A stretch of DNA of 64,000 bases from Clostridium sp. UBA701 (GTDB taxonomy: Bacteria; Bacillota; Clostridia; Clostridiales; Clostridiaceae), in the NCBI GenBank assembly GCA_002298125.1, contig DBMJ01000016.1, positions 1 through 64,000 on the forward strand. The letters run 5' to 3'. The notes beneath the pieces are model-generated. The model ran no database searches and was not told the DNA's origin. It worked only from the letters and a program-made list of their open reading frames with translations. Position numbers and translations under genes: made by a program. Shown here one piece after another: positions 35,153 through 44,411 of this stretch (position 1 is the first letter of the stretch; each line of letters begins with the position of its first letter).

Positions 35153-35926
35153 ATGATAAGAAGAATTGAAAAGGCTCATTATGAGGTGCTTGTAGATTTT
35201 TTAAGCACAGCTAAAGAATATAATCAGTATCCCTTAGGCTATCTATATCAATATGGACTTGAGGACCCTAAGCTAAGCTTCTACGGCGATTTTACTGAAG
35301 ATGAGCTTAAAGCTGTGGTGATGAAGTATTTTGACTATGTGGTATTTTATGGACATAACTGTGACTATGAAGGTATTGGAGATCTCATTATGAAGCTGGG
35401 CTTTACCATGCTTGGAGGGAAAGCGGAGCTTATGGTGCCACTAGAGCCTTACATAAAATATGGAGAACATGAAAATGCTCACTACTGTAAGCTTGAAAAG
35501 CTAAGCTTAGAAAAAAAGGATTCTAAGGGAAGGGTTAAGGCCATGAAGGGCAGAGAACTCTTAGGGGTTATTGAGCATTATAATCTAATAAAAGAATTTC
35601 ATAACACCAAAAGAGATAATGAAGCATTAAGATATAAGCTTGAAAAGGGCTGTGACAGGGGATATTACTATGAGGAGAATGGTGAGGTTACAGCAGCGGT
35701 GCAAAGTGCTGCAGAATATGCCGAAGGAGCCATGGTGGTATGGGTGAGCAGCAGTCCAAGACATAGAGGAAGGGGACATCTTTCTGCTTGTCTATATAAA
35801 CTTTGTGCAGAACTTAGAGCTGAAAATAAAAATGTATATCTTTATTATTATAATGAAAAAGCAGGTTCAATCTATAGACGCCTAGGCTTTAACACCATAG
35901 GATACTGGGCTCTTTATATGAACTAA
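35153..35926 (+). CDS. GNAT family acetyltransferase
   Basis: A 257-residue protein whose C-terminal part matches a GNAT domain. The acetyl-CoA loop is VSSSPRHRGRGHLSACLYKL, followed by NVYLYYYNEKAGSIYRRLGF. The N-terminal half resembles the degenerate GNAT halves seen in some clostridial proteins. Ribosome binding site CAGGAGATGG upstream of ATG. The target is unknown. Confidence 0.82.
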   Translation: MIRRIEKAHYEVLVDFLSTAKEYNQYPLGYLYQYGLEDPKLSFYGDFTEDELKAVVMKYFDYVVFYGHNCDYEGIGDLIMKLGFTMLGGKAELMVPLEPYIKYGEHENAHYCKLEKLSLEKKDSKGRVKAMKGRELLGVIEHYNLIKEFHNTKRDNEALRYKLEKGCDRGYYYEENGEVTAAVQSAAEYAEGAMVVWVSSSPRHRGRGHLSACLYKLCAELRAENKNVYLYYYNEKAGSIYRRLGFNTIGYWALYMN

Positions 35927-36021
35927 AGTATTATATTAGAATAGTCTTTCATTACACGGGGTAATTTAAGTAATAATCCCGTTTGATAGATAAATAATTT
36001 AAAGCTAAAGGGGGCTAAATT

Positions 36022-38949
36022 ATGATACCAGTAATAGGACAGAGCATGGAAGGCTTCAAATTGATATCCAAGGAGAAGGTCAATGAAATAAATTCTACCT
36101 CCTGGATTTTTCTACACGAAAAAAGTGGGGCAAAACTCATGTTTCTTCAAAATGAAGAGGATAATAAAGTATTCTCTATAGCCTTTAGAACACCACCAGA
36201 GGATAGCACAGGAGTGGCCCATATACTAGAGCACTCTGTACTATGCGGCTCTAGAAAGTTTCCTGTAAAGGAACCCTTTGTGGAGCTTATTAAGGGCTCA
36301 CTTAATACCTTTTTAAATGCCATGACCTTTTCTGACAAGACCATGTATCCTGTGGCCAGCAGAAATGAAAAGGACTTTTACAATCTCATGGATGTATATC
36401 TTGATGCTGTTTTTTATCCAAACATCCATGAGGTGCCAGAGATTATGCTGCAGGAGGGCTGGCATTACCATATTGAAAAGCCAGAGGATGAAATTACCAT
36501 AAAGGGTGTAGTATACAATGAAATGAAGGGTGCCTTCTCTTCTCCTGAGGGAATTTTAATGAGAAAGATTCAGGAGTCGCTTTTCCCAGATACCCCCTAT
36601 GGAGTGGAGTCTGGCGGAGATCCAGAGGTGATACCTAATCTTACTCAGGAGCAGTTTAATTCCTTCCATAAGAAGTATTACCATCCATCCAATAGCTACA
36701 TCTATCTCTATGGGAACATGGATATGGAAAAGACCCTAAAGTTTATAAATGACAATTATCTTTCAGCTTTTGACAAGCTTGAGATACATTCAGAAATTGG
36801 TCTTCAGAAGCCCTTTGAGAATATGAGGACTATGTTAGTTGATTACCCTGTATCCTCCAATGAAAAATTAGAGGATAAAACCTTTATGAGCTTAAACTTC
36901 TGTACAGGCAGCTCCACCAACCCAGAGGAATATCTTGCCCTTGATATTTTAGAGCATTTGCTTTTAGAGACACCTGCTTCCCCTCTAAAAAAGGCCCTGC
37001 TGGAGGCTAAGCTTGGCAAGGATGTATTTGGGATATATGACAACAGCATTCGTCAGCCCTACCTTGGAGTAGTTGTTAAAAACTCTAATGAGGCCGAGGC
37101 GGAGACCTTCAAAACTGTGGTAATGGATTGCTTAAGAGACCTAGTAAATAAGGGTATAGATAAAAAAATGCTGGAGTCTGTTATAAATATAAAGGAATTT
37201 GCCCTTCGTGAAGCAGATTACAGTGGATATCCAAAGGGCTTAGTCTACCACATTAAGACCATGGACAGCTGGCTCTATGACAGTGATCCAAATATGCATT
37301 TAAAGTATGAAAATATACTAAAGACCATAAAGCAGGGTGCGAAGGAGAGATATTTTGAAGAGCTAATTGAAAAATATATCTTAAAGAATCCTCACAGCTC
37401 TATGGTAATTGTAAGACCTGCAAGAGGCATAGAGGAGAGAAAATCTGAAGAGATGAGACAAAAGCTTTCAGCCTTTAAGGCCTCCCTATCAAAGGAACAG
37501 CTCCTAGACCTTGTTAAAAACACTGAGAAGCTTTTAAGCAGGCAGAATGCTCCAGACAGCAAGGAAGCTTTAGAGAGCATTCCACTGCTTTCACTAGAGG
37601 ATATAAATAAGAACATAGAGGTGCTGCCTATTGAGGATAGGAGCATTAAGGGAAGTAAGCTCCTATATCATGATGTGTTTACCAGCGGCATAGCCTATAT
37701 TAATTTATACTTTGATGGAGCGGTGCTTCCGGAGGAGCTCATACCCTATGGCTCGCTGCTATGCTACTGTCTAGGAAAGGTTGCAACGGATAAGAGAAGC
37801 TATGAGGACCTATCTCAGGAGATAAACCTTCATACGGGAGGTATAAATTTCAATTTAAGAGCCTTTAGCGCAGCCTATGCAGATGAAAGATATTATCCTA
37901 AGGCAGTGGTGAGCTCAAAGGTCATGGTAGAAAAGCTTCCAAGGCTTATGGAGCTTTTAGCAGAGCTGTTATCAGACAGCAACTTTGAGGATACCAGCAG
38001 GCTAAAGGAAATCATCATGGAAGTTCGTTCTAGAATGGAAATGGGGATAATCCAAGCTGGCCACAGGATAGCAGCAAATCATACCCTATCTTATTTCTCT
38101 CCTGTGGGAGCCTATGAAGAAAAGGTTAAGGGCTTAGATTTTTACAAATTTGTGGAGGGACTTGAGAAGAGCTTTGAGGAAAGAGCAATAGATATAAGTG
38201 ATAAGCTTAAAAAGACCATGAGCTATCTATTTAATACACATAACCTAATCATAGGAGTAACCATAGATAGAGCTGAGTACCACAAGGTGGAGGAGGTACT
38301 TCCTACGTTGCTTTCAAAGCTTGGGAAGGTTATTCATCCAAAGCAGAGCTATGTACTAAACCCTGTTAACAAAAATGAAGGTTTGATTACCTCCTCTAAG
38401 GTGCAATATTGTGCTAAGGCCTATAACTTTATAAGAATGGGCTATGAATATAGTGGAGTGCTTCAGGTAGTGAGAACTATAGGCAGTTTAGATTATCTGT
38501 GGAACATAGTGAGAGTAAAGGGTGGAGCCTATGGCTGCAGTGCCTCCTTTAGCAGAAATGGAAACATGTTTATGACCTCTTACCGTGACCCTAACCTATC
38601 TGACACCTTTAAGGCCTATGATGAAATGGCAAATTATCTGGAGGCTTTTGAACCAGATGAAAGAGAAATGACAAAATACATCATTGGTACCATAAGTGAT
38701 TTAGATTCACCCCTAAGTCCAGCCATGAAGGGTGAAGTGTCTGATGCTCGATATATCAGTGGAATCACTGAGGAGAATCTTCAGAAGGAAAGAGATGAAG
38801 TGCTCTCTGCTAATGTAGATAAGATTCGCGGAGCCGCAGCACTAATACGTGACTGTATGGCAAAGAACTATGTTTGTGTTATTGGCAGTGAGGAAAAGCT
38901 AAAGAAGGAAAAGGACCTCTTTGAAGTATTAATAGACCTGTTTGAATAG
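36022..38949 (+). CDS. M16C insulinase-family metallopeptidase (presequence protease-like)
   Basis: A 975-residue peptidase with the inverted zinc motif His67-x-x-Glu70-His71 (HILEH) and the downstream VVYNEMKGAF region with the third ligand Glu. There are four M16-type domains in tandem and a hinge around residues 465-510. Length and the sequence SVLCGSRKFPVKEPF match the M16C (PreP/falcilysin-like) group, which degrades peptides inside a closed chamber. It has no signal peptide, so probably cytoplasmic. AAGGGGG ribosome binding site; own terminator. Confidence 0.93.
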   Translation: MIPVIGQSMEGFKLISKEKVNEINSTSWIFLHEKSGAKLMFLQNEEDNKVFSIAFRTPPEDSTGVAHILEHSVLCGSRKFPVKEPFVELIKGSLNTFLNAMTFSDKTMYPVASRNEKDFYNLMDVYLDAVFYPNIHEVPEIMLQEGWHYHIEKPEDEITIKGVVYNEMKGAFSSPEGILMRKIQESLFPDTPYGVESGGDPEVIPNLTQEQFNSFHKKYYHPSNSYIYLYGNMDMEKTLKFINDNYLSAFDKLEIHSEIGLQKPFENMRTMLVDYPVSSNEKLEDKTFMSLNFCTGSSTNPEEYLALDILEHLLLETPASPLKKALLEAKLGKDVFGIYDNSIRQPYLGVVVKNSNEAEAETFKTVVMDCLRDLVNKGIDKKMLESVINIKEFALREADYSGYPKGLVYHIKTMDSWLYDSDPNMHLKYENILKTIKQGAKERYFEELIEKYILKNPHSSMVIVRPARGIEERKSEEMRQKLSAFKASLSKEQLLDLVKNTEKLLSRQNAPDSKEALESIPLLSLEDINKNIEVLPIEDRSIKGSKLLYHDVFTSGIAYINLYFDGAVLPEELIPYGSLLCYCLGKVATDKRSYEDLSQEINLHTGGINFNLRAFSAAYADERYYPKAVVSSKVMVEKLPRLMELLAELLSDSNFEDTSRLKEIIMEVRSRMEMGIIQAGHRIAANHTLSYFSPVGAYEEKVKGLDFYKFVEGLEKSFEERAIDISDKLKKTMSYLFNTHNLIIGVTIDRAEYHKVEEVLPTLLSKLGKVIHPKQSYVLNPVNKNEGLITSSKVQYCAKAYNFIRMGYEYSGVLQVVRTIGSLDYLWNIVRVKGGAYGCSASFSRNGNMFMTSYRDPNLSDTFKAYDEMANYLEAFEPDEREMTKYIIGTISDLDSPLSPAMKGEVSDARYISGITEENLQKERDEVLSANVDKIRGAAALIRDCMAKNYVCVIGSEEKLKKEKDLFEVLIDLFE

Positions 38950-38954
38950 CTTGC

Positions 38955-38988
38955 AAAAAGTCTGCAGAGAAATCTGCAGGCTTTTTTA
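38955..38988 (+). terminator. intrinsic terminator
   Basis: AAAAG(T)CTGCAG / CTGCAG(G)CTTTTTT after the M16C peptidase gene. Confidence 0.85.
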
Positions 38989-39093
38989 TTTAAAACTATT
39001 ATATAGCCATTAATTATTTGGTATACTTATTGCCACAAGTTAGTGGAAAAAGAATGCCCTTTTAATACTGAAGGGGTAAATATATAATTTAGA

Positions 39094-39113
39094 TAAAGAG
39101 GGTGATCACCATT
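39094..39113 (+). promoter_or_regulatory. extended Shine-Dalgarno that decides the regulator start
   Basis: AAAGAGGGTGATC closely matches the complement of the 16S rRNA 3' end (AAGGAGGTGATC). The apparent GTG start is part of this element. The next suitable in-frame codon, ATT at 39111, lies about 8 bases after the GAGGG core. Confidence 0.55.
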
Positions 39114-41219
39114 TTAGATGAAAGAACTTTTAAAATCTTAAAAATGCTGCTAGATTCTAATGCACCTATTAAAATTTCAGAAATTTCAAAAACATTAGGG
39201 GTTAGCAACAGGACTTTAAGATATGATTTAGACCGCATAGATGACTTTCTAAATGATAAAAAATTGCCACAACTAAACAGAAAGCCCGGTCTTGGCATTG
39301 AGTACTCTCCTTCGCCCGAAAAAAGACAGTTGGTGAAGGATATATTGAGGGAGCTCAATGTAAACTCATACATCCTCTCCAAGCAAGAAAGGGTAAACAT
39401 AATATTAAGTGAGCTTCTGCAGCAGAAAAATTATATAACAATTGATTATATTGCAGATAAGCTTATGGTAAGCAGAAGTACTGTACTAAAGGATCTTGAG
39501 GAGATAAGGGAGTGGCTGAAAAAGTATAATTTAAATTTAAAATCTACTCCTAGGCATGGAATAATGGCAGAGGGTGAAGAAAAAAGATTAAGAAGGGCTG
39601 CCATGAGACTTTTGATAGAGGCTATGGACATAGACAGCGCTTTGGATTTTGTAAAATCTCCTGTATATATGAAAAACCATTCTAAAGTGGAAGGCACTAT
39701 AGCAAATCTTTTCAGTGATATGGATATACCCTTTATTGAAATTGCAGTACAGGAGTCAGAAAGGGAGCTTAATACAGTATTTTCCGATGAAGCCTATTCA
39801 AACTTAGTTTTGCATATAGCAATAGCTATAAAGAGGATACAACAGGGCAGAGACATAGCTATGCCCCGGGAGGAGCTTAATGCGCTAAAGAGTACTAGAG
39901 AATATAAGGTAGCCTGCAGTTTAGTAGATAAGCTATCAAAGGGTTTTAAAATAATCATTCCAGAAGAGGAGATTGGATACATTACTGTGCACTTTTTGGG
40001 CAGCAGTATAACAAAGATTAATCGAGCTGAGGCCGAGAATTGGCTGGAGCTGCACCTTATTACTAATGAAATACTAAAAAGAGCAGCAGAAGAATTAGGG
40101 CAGGAGATGGGGAAGGATGAGCAGCTATTTAGGGGGTTATTAGAGCACTTAAGGCCTGCAGTCTATAGATTAAAAAATGACCTCACACTTAAAAATCCTC
40201 TTCTTAAGGAAATAAAACGTGATTATAGTGAACTCTTTACACAGGTTAAAGGCTTTATGTTACCCTTTGAGCAATATGTTGGTAAGAGCTTAAACGAAGA
40301 AGAAATTGGATATCTAACTATGCACTTTGGAGCTGCACTAGAGAGGGTACTTAACAGAAACACCCATAGGATGAATATTCTATTGGTATGTGGTACAGGG
40401 CTTGGGACAGCTAAGCTGCTAGATACCAGGATAAGAGCTCACTTTAATGTGAATATTGTAGATACAGTATCCTATAGGCAGATTGATGAGGCAGCCATTA
40501 ACAAGGCCGTAGATTTGATTGTTACTACGGTTCCGCTTAACAAACAGGAGATTCCATGGGTTAAGGTGAATGCACTTTTACCGGAAGAGGATGTTAAAAT
40601 ACTGAGCACCTATATTAACACTCCTAAAAGCTTCAGTAAGGAGCTGGATGAGCTTATAAGCATAATTGAAAGCTACTGTGAGGTGAAGGATTACAACCAA
40701 CTAAACACAAGACTGTCAACTTTTTTAAATATCAGTAATAAGGAAGTGGAAAGGAGAACCATAACACCTATGCTAAAAGAGGTATTAAAAGCTGAATATA
40801 TAGAACTAAACGTTGTTGCAAATAACTGGGAAGAAGCAGTAAGAGCAGGAGGTGAGCTATTAAGAAAAAATGATTGCATAGAGAGCAGATATATCGATGA
40901 AACCGTAAAAGCTGTAAAGGAGATTGGCCCATATATTGTAATTGCCCCAGGCATTGCCATGCCTCATGCCAGGCCAGAATTGGGTGTGAAGAAAATTGGG
41001 ATGAGCCTTATTTCTTTAAAGGAGCCAGTATGCTTTGGTAATAAGGATAATGACCCAGTGAGAATAGTCATAACAGTATGTGCTGTAGACCATTCCTCTC
41101 ACCTTAAAGCGTTATCTGAGCTGGTAGAATTCCTGCGAGATGAGAAATTTATAGATACTGTACTGAATACTATGGACAAGGAACACATTGTAAGCTATAT
41201 AAACTCAAAAAGTAATTAA
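39102..41219 (+). CDS. PRD-containing PTS-dependent transcription activator (MtlR/LicR type)
   Basis: About 705 residues. HTH_11 domain (about 10-60), second HTH/Mga-like region (about 105-165), PRD1 and PRD2 (about 175-410, with EIGYITVHF and EIGYLTMHFG). An EIIB-like domain (NILLVCGTGLGTAK, about 425-515) and an EIIA domain (about 560-705, phospho-His in IAMPHARPE) follow. DNA-binding HTHs rather than an RNA-binding CAT domain make it a promoter activator, not an antiterminator. It heads the PTS operon and carries the only EIIA domain there. The GTG at 39102 lies inside the ribosome binding site, so translation may really start at ATT 39111. Confidence 0.92.
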   Translation: MITILDERTFKILKMLLDSNAPIKISEISKTLGVSNRTLRYDLDRIDDFLNDKKLPQLNRKPGLGIEYSPSPEKRQLVKDILRELNVNSYILSKQERVNIILSELLQQKNYITIDYIADKLMVSRSTVLKDLEEIREWLKKYNLNLKSTPRHGIMAEGEEKRLRRAAMRLLIEAMDIDSALDFVKSPVYMKNHSKVEGTIANLFSDMDIPFIEIAVQESERELNTVFSDEAYSNLVLHIAIAIKRIQQGRDIAMPREELNALKSTREYKVACSLVDKLSKGFKIIIPEEEIGYITVHFLGSSITKINRAEAENWLELHLITNEILKRAAEELGQEMGKDEQLFRGLLEHLRPAVYRLKNDLTLKNPLLKEIKRDYSELFTQVKGFMLPFEQYVGKSLNEEEIGYLTMHFGAALERVLNRNTHRMNILLVCGTGLGTAKLLDTRIRAHFNVNIVDTVSYRQIDEAAINKAVDLIVTTVPLNKQEIPWVKVNALLPEEDVKILSTYINTPKSFSKELDELISIIESYCEVKDYNQLNTRLSTFLNISNKEVERRTITPMLKEVLKAEYIELNVVANNWEEAVRAGGELLRKNDCIESRYIDETVKAVKEIGPYIVIAPGIAMPHARPELGVKKIGMSLISLKEPVCFGNKDNDPVRIVITVCAVDHSSHLKALSELVEFLRDEKFIDTVLNTMDKEHIVSYINSKSN

Positions 41220-41238
41220 TGGATAAGGGGGAAAAAGA

Positions 41239-41526
41239 ATGAAGGTTTTGACTGTATGCGGCATGGGAATGGGAACAAGCTTAATGCTCCTCATGGAAAT
41301 ACAATCTGTGGCCAAGAAGCATGGCATTGCAATTGAAGGAGAGGCGATAGACTTGGGTTCTGCCAAAGGAAGGACCTGTGATTTAATCGTAGCCTCTGCT
41401 GAAATAGCTAACGAGTTAAGCGATGTAAATGCAGAAATAGTTGGAATCAAAAATATCATTGACAGAGTGGAGATTGAACAAAAGGTAATGCCGGTTATCC
41501 AAAATATAATAAATAGGGGGAAATAA
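41239..41526 (+). CDS. PTS EIIB component, ascorbate/lactose-like (UlaB type)
   Basis: A 95-residue EIIB with phosphocysteine Cys7 in VCGMGMGTS. It resembles SgaB/UlaB-type EIIB proteins, which pass phosphate from EIIA to the sugar carried by EIIC. It follows the regulator by 19 bases and precedes the EIIC gene by 3 bases. Confidence 0.92.
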   Translation: MKVLTVCGMGMGTSLMLLMEIQSVAKKHGIAIEGEAIDLGSAKGRTCDLIVASAEIANELSDVNAEIVGIKNIIDRVEIEQKVMPVIQNIINRGK

Positions 41527-41529
41527 AAT

Positions 41530-42792
41530 ATGTTAAATATCATTGTTGCGATTTTGAGTAATCCTGCTATAATAATTGCTTTAATTGCACTGATTGGACT
41601 TATTGCTCTTAGAAAAAATACATCTGACATTATAAAGGGTACTCTTAAGACATTACTGGGATTTTTAATTCTACAAGCTGGAGCAGGCATAATAGTTAAT
41701 GCACTGATACCCTTTAGTACAATGTTTACCAGTGCTTTTGGACTTACAGGCATAGTTGCAGAGGACAATTCCCTTGTGGCAGCTGTACAGACCATCTTAG
41801 GCACAGAAACTGCTCTTATCATGGTTTTTTCGTTCTTAATTAATTTAGTACTAGCTAGAGTTACAAAGTTCAAATATATATTCCTAACAGGACACATGAT
41901 GTTTTCCTTTGCAGGAACCATGGCCATAGTACTAGATCAGATGGGTATGCGCGGATGGAAGGCAATTCTAATAGGAAGTATCGTTCAAGGTATTTCTATG
42001 GTGTTGTTCCCAGCTATATCTCAATCCTCTGTACGTAAGGTAACTGGAAATGACAATGTAGCCTTTGGCTTCTGGGGAAGCTCCTGGATATCTCTTTCAG
42101 GCTGGCTTGGAGGGAAACTTGGGGACAAGTCCAAGAGCACTGAGGACATAAAGGTTCCAAAGTCAATAGACTTCTTAAAGGATATGTCTATATTAATGTC
42201 CATAGTAATGATAGTAGTTTATGTTGTTACTGCTATATTCGTTAATCCTGAGGAAGCAGCAAAGATTAGCAATGGTCAGAACATATACCTATTCTCTGTA
42301 ATGCAAGCCTTCACCTTTGTAGCAGGTATTTTAGTGCTGCTGCAGGGCGTTAGAATGTTCCTAGGTGAAATAGTTCCTGCCTTTAAGGGTATAGGAGAAA
42401 AGCTTGTTCCAGGTGCAAAGCCTGCACTGGATGTTCCAATATTCTATTCCTTCGCTCCAGTAGCTGTAACCTTTGGTTTCTTGTCTGCTGTTGTAGGAGG
42501 ACTTATAGTGACCTTTATTTCCAGCTGGCTGCCTGTTGTAGTACTACCATCAGTAATAGGCTTGTTCTTTATGGGAGGAGCAGCAGGAGTATTTGGCAAT
42601 GCTAGAGGAGGAAGAAGAGGCGCAATAATATCAGGCTTTATCCTTGGCTTTTCCTGGTCACTGCTTATTGCTCTTGCCTATCCACTGGTTGACATGGCAA
42701 AATATGGAGTACAGGGATTGTGGTTTGCTTCCCCTGATGCCATAATTGTTGTGATAATTATGAAGCTGGCAGGTATGATCTTTGGTGTATAA
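41530..42792 (+). CDS. PTS EIIC component, ascorbate (UlaA/SgaT) family
   Basis: A 420-residue membrane permease of the UlaA/SgaT family with about ten hydrophobic segments. Signature regions are LGFLILQAGAGIIVNALIPF, LTGHMMFSFAGTMAIVLDQM and GFWGSSWISLSGWLGGKLGD. Family members carry L-ascorbate or related sugar acids, but the neighbouring enzymes are not those of ascorbate catabolism (no UlaD-G), so the substrate is probably different. Confidence 0.92.
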   Translation: MLNIIVAILSNPAIIIALIALIGLIALRKNTSDIIKGTLKTLLGFLILQAGAGIIVNALIPFSTMFTSAFGLTGIVAEDNSLVAAVQTILGTETALIMVFSFLINLVLARVTKFKYIFLTGHMMFSFAGTMAIVLDQMGMRGWKAILIGSIVQGISMVLFPAISQSSVRKVTGNDNVAFGFWGSSWISLSGWLGGKLGDKSKSTEDIKVPKSIDFLKDMSILMSIVMIVVYVVTAIFVNPEEAAKISNGQNIYLFSVMQAFTFVAGILVLLQGVRMFLGEIVPAFKGIGEKLVPGAKPALDVPIFYSFAPVAVTFGFLSAVVGGLIVTFISSWLPVVVLPSVIGLFFMGGAAGVFGNARGGRRGAIISGFILGFSWSLLIALAYPLVDMAKYGVQGLWFASPDAIIVVIIMKLAGMIFGV

Positions 42793-42809
42793 AATTCTAT
42801 AGCCATAAA

Positions 42810-42845
42810 ATAGCAAGCCCTCATTGTACATGAGGGCTGCGCTAT
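42810..42845 (+). other. intercistronic hairpin between EIIC and hydrolase genes
   Basis: ATAGC-A-AGCCCTCAT / ATGAGGGCT-GC-GCTAT stem with a five-base loop and no T-run. It may stabilise or process the polycistronic mRNA, or partially attenuate the downstream genes. Confidence 0.6.
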
Positions 42846-42866
42846 ATCTTAAGGAGAGTGATAAAT

Positions 42867-43781
42867 ATGAAAAAAGTAAGGACAGTATTAGGGGATATCC
42901 CAATGGAGAACTTAGGTTTTACCTATTCCCATGAACATCTATGGTGTTATCCTCCAGAACATCAAAAGGACAGAGATTTGGAAATTTCAGATTATAATAA
43001 ATCCATTGGAGAATTAAATAATTTCAAGGCTGTTGGGGGAAAAACCCTGGTAGAGGCTTCTACCCTAGACTATGGCCGCAATGGAGCAAAGCTAAAGGCC
43101 ATGTCTCAAGAGACAGGAGTAAATGTAGTAGCCACCACAGGCTTTAACAAACATATTTACTTTCCAAAGTGGGTGGAGGAGGAATCCATTGAGCAGATAA
43201 AAGAAAGGCTTGTAAGAGATATTACCGTGGGTATGGATGGAAGCGATGCTAAGGCAGGGTTTTTTAAATCTGGTGCCTGGTATAACATGGTTCATCCCCT
43301 TGAAGATAAGGTTACAAGAGCCATAGCAAAAGCACACCTTGAAACTGGTGCTCCCATATGGCTGCATACAGAGGCTGGTACCATGGGCATGGAAATGCTA
43401 GACATACTTCAAGAGGAGGGAGTAGATCTAACCAAGGTAGCAGTAGGACATAGTGACAGAAATGCGGATCCTTATTATCACTTGAAGCTAGCGGAAAGAG
43501 GAGCCTATGTACAATTTGATGGGCCAGGAAAGGTGAAATATTATCCAGACAGCACCAGAGTAATGCTAATAAAGAATCTAATAGAGCATGGGTATTTAGA
43601 CAAGCTTCTTATCTCAGGAGATATGGGGCGTAAATCCTATTTAGAGGCCTATGGCGGAGGGCCAGGCTTTAGATTTATAGCTACTAAGTTTATAGCTAGA
43701 TTGCTGGATGAAGGTATAACACAGAAGGAGATTGATACAATCTTTGTGCACAATCCTGCACAATGGTTAGCTCAGTTCTAA
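42867..43781 (+). CDS. phosphotriesterase-family metal-dependent hydrolase
   Basis: About 304 residues with the binuclear metal set of the phosphotriesterase family: His22-x-His24 (SHEHL), Lys134 (AGFFKSG, carbamylated lysine position), His167 (WLHTEAG), His195 (VGHSDRN) and Asp252 (ISGDMG). Related enzymes hydrolyse lactones or phosphosugar lactones, which would suit a PTS-imported sugar-acid derivative. ATG at 42867 follows AAGGAG at 10 bases; a GTG nine bases earlier is rejected as being too close to it. Confidence 0.88.
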   Translation: MKKVRTVLGDIPMENLGFTYSHEHLWCYPPEHQKDRDLEISDYNKSIGELNNFKAVGGKTLVEASTLDYGRNGAKLKAMSQETGVNVVATTGFNKHIYFPKWVEEESIEQIKERLVRDITVGMDGSDAKAGFFKSGAWYNMVHPLEDKVTRAIAKAHLETGAPIWLHTEAGTMGMEMLDILQEEGVDLTKVAVGHSDRNADPYYHLKLAERGAYVQFDGPGKVKYYPDSTRVMLIKNLIEHGYLDKLLISGDMGRKSYLEAYGGGPGFRFIATKFIARLLDEGITQKEIDTIFVHNPAQWLAQF

Positions 43782-43795
43782 GAGGAGGAATATGC

Positions 43796-44404
43796 ATGGG
43801 AAAGGGTAAGATAGTTGCCATAATGAGAGGTGTAGAGCCTGAGAATGCTGTGATGGTTGCAGGGGTTCTTTTGGAGGAGGGTATAAACTCCATGGAGGTC
43901 TCCTTAAGTGATGAGGAAAAGGGACTTCAATGCATAAGGGCAATAGCTGAGGCTTTTAAGGATAGGATTGATATTGGAGCAGGCACAGTAATTAATGAAG
44001 CTCAGGTTGACAAGGTAATAGCAGCAGGAGCAAGGTTTGTTATTACTCCTGGATGGGACAAAGAGCTGGTAAGATATATTATGCAGAAGGGTCTAAGGGT
44101 GTTTCCGGGAGTTTTTTCACCGGGGGAGATAATGGCAGCCATAAATGAAAAAGTAGAGATAATGAAGCTTTTTCCAGCTGGTACCCTTGGTACAGATTAT
44201 ATAAAAAATCTATTTGGACCATTTCCTAAGCTTAAACTAATGGCTGTTGGAGGAGTAAATAAGTCAAATATAAAAGCCTTCTATGCTGCAGGCTGTAGCT
44301 TTTTTGGAATTGGCAGTGACCTCATACCAAGAGGAGCAGGAGAAAGGGATCTAGAGTACATCAGAAAATCAGCTCAAGAGTACATGAGTATACTAAAGGA
44401 GTAG
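43796..44404 (+). CDS. KDPG/KHG-type aldolase
   Basis: About 202 residues of the class I KDPG/KHG (Eda-like, DgoA/DgaF-like) aldolase family, which cleaves 2-keto-3-deoxy-6-phospho sugar acids to pyruvate plus an aldehyde. The Schiff-base lysine is Lys124 in IMKLFPAG and the conserved Glu is Glu34 (MEVSLSD). GAGTVI is also characteristic. I chose ATG at 43796, preceded by AGAGGAGG at 7 bases. It implies that the pathway yields a 2-keto-3-deoxy sugar-acid phosphate. Confidence 0.9.
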   Translation: MGKGKIVAIMRGVEPENAVMVAGVLLEEGINSMEVSLSDEEKGLQCIRAIAEAFKDRIDIGAGTVINEAQVDKVIAAGARFVITPGWDKELVRYIMQKGLRVFPGVFSPGEIMAAINEKVEIMKLFPAGTLGTDYIKNLFGPFPKLKLMAVGGVNKSNIKAFYAAGCSFFGIGSDLIPRGAGERDLEYIRKSAQEYMSILKE

Positions 44405-44411
44405 AGGTTAA

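Noticed and set aside
41205..41927. 240-codon - strand frame opposite the PTS genes
   Set aside because: It is the mirror of the EIIB/EIIC coding strands. It lacks a ribosome binding site, while the + genes have clear family motifs.
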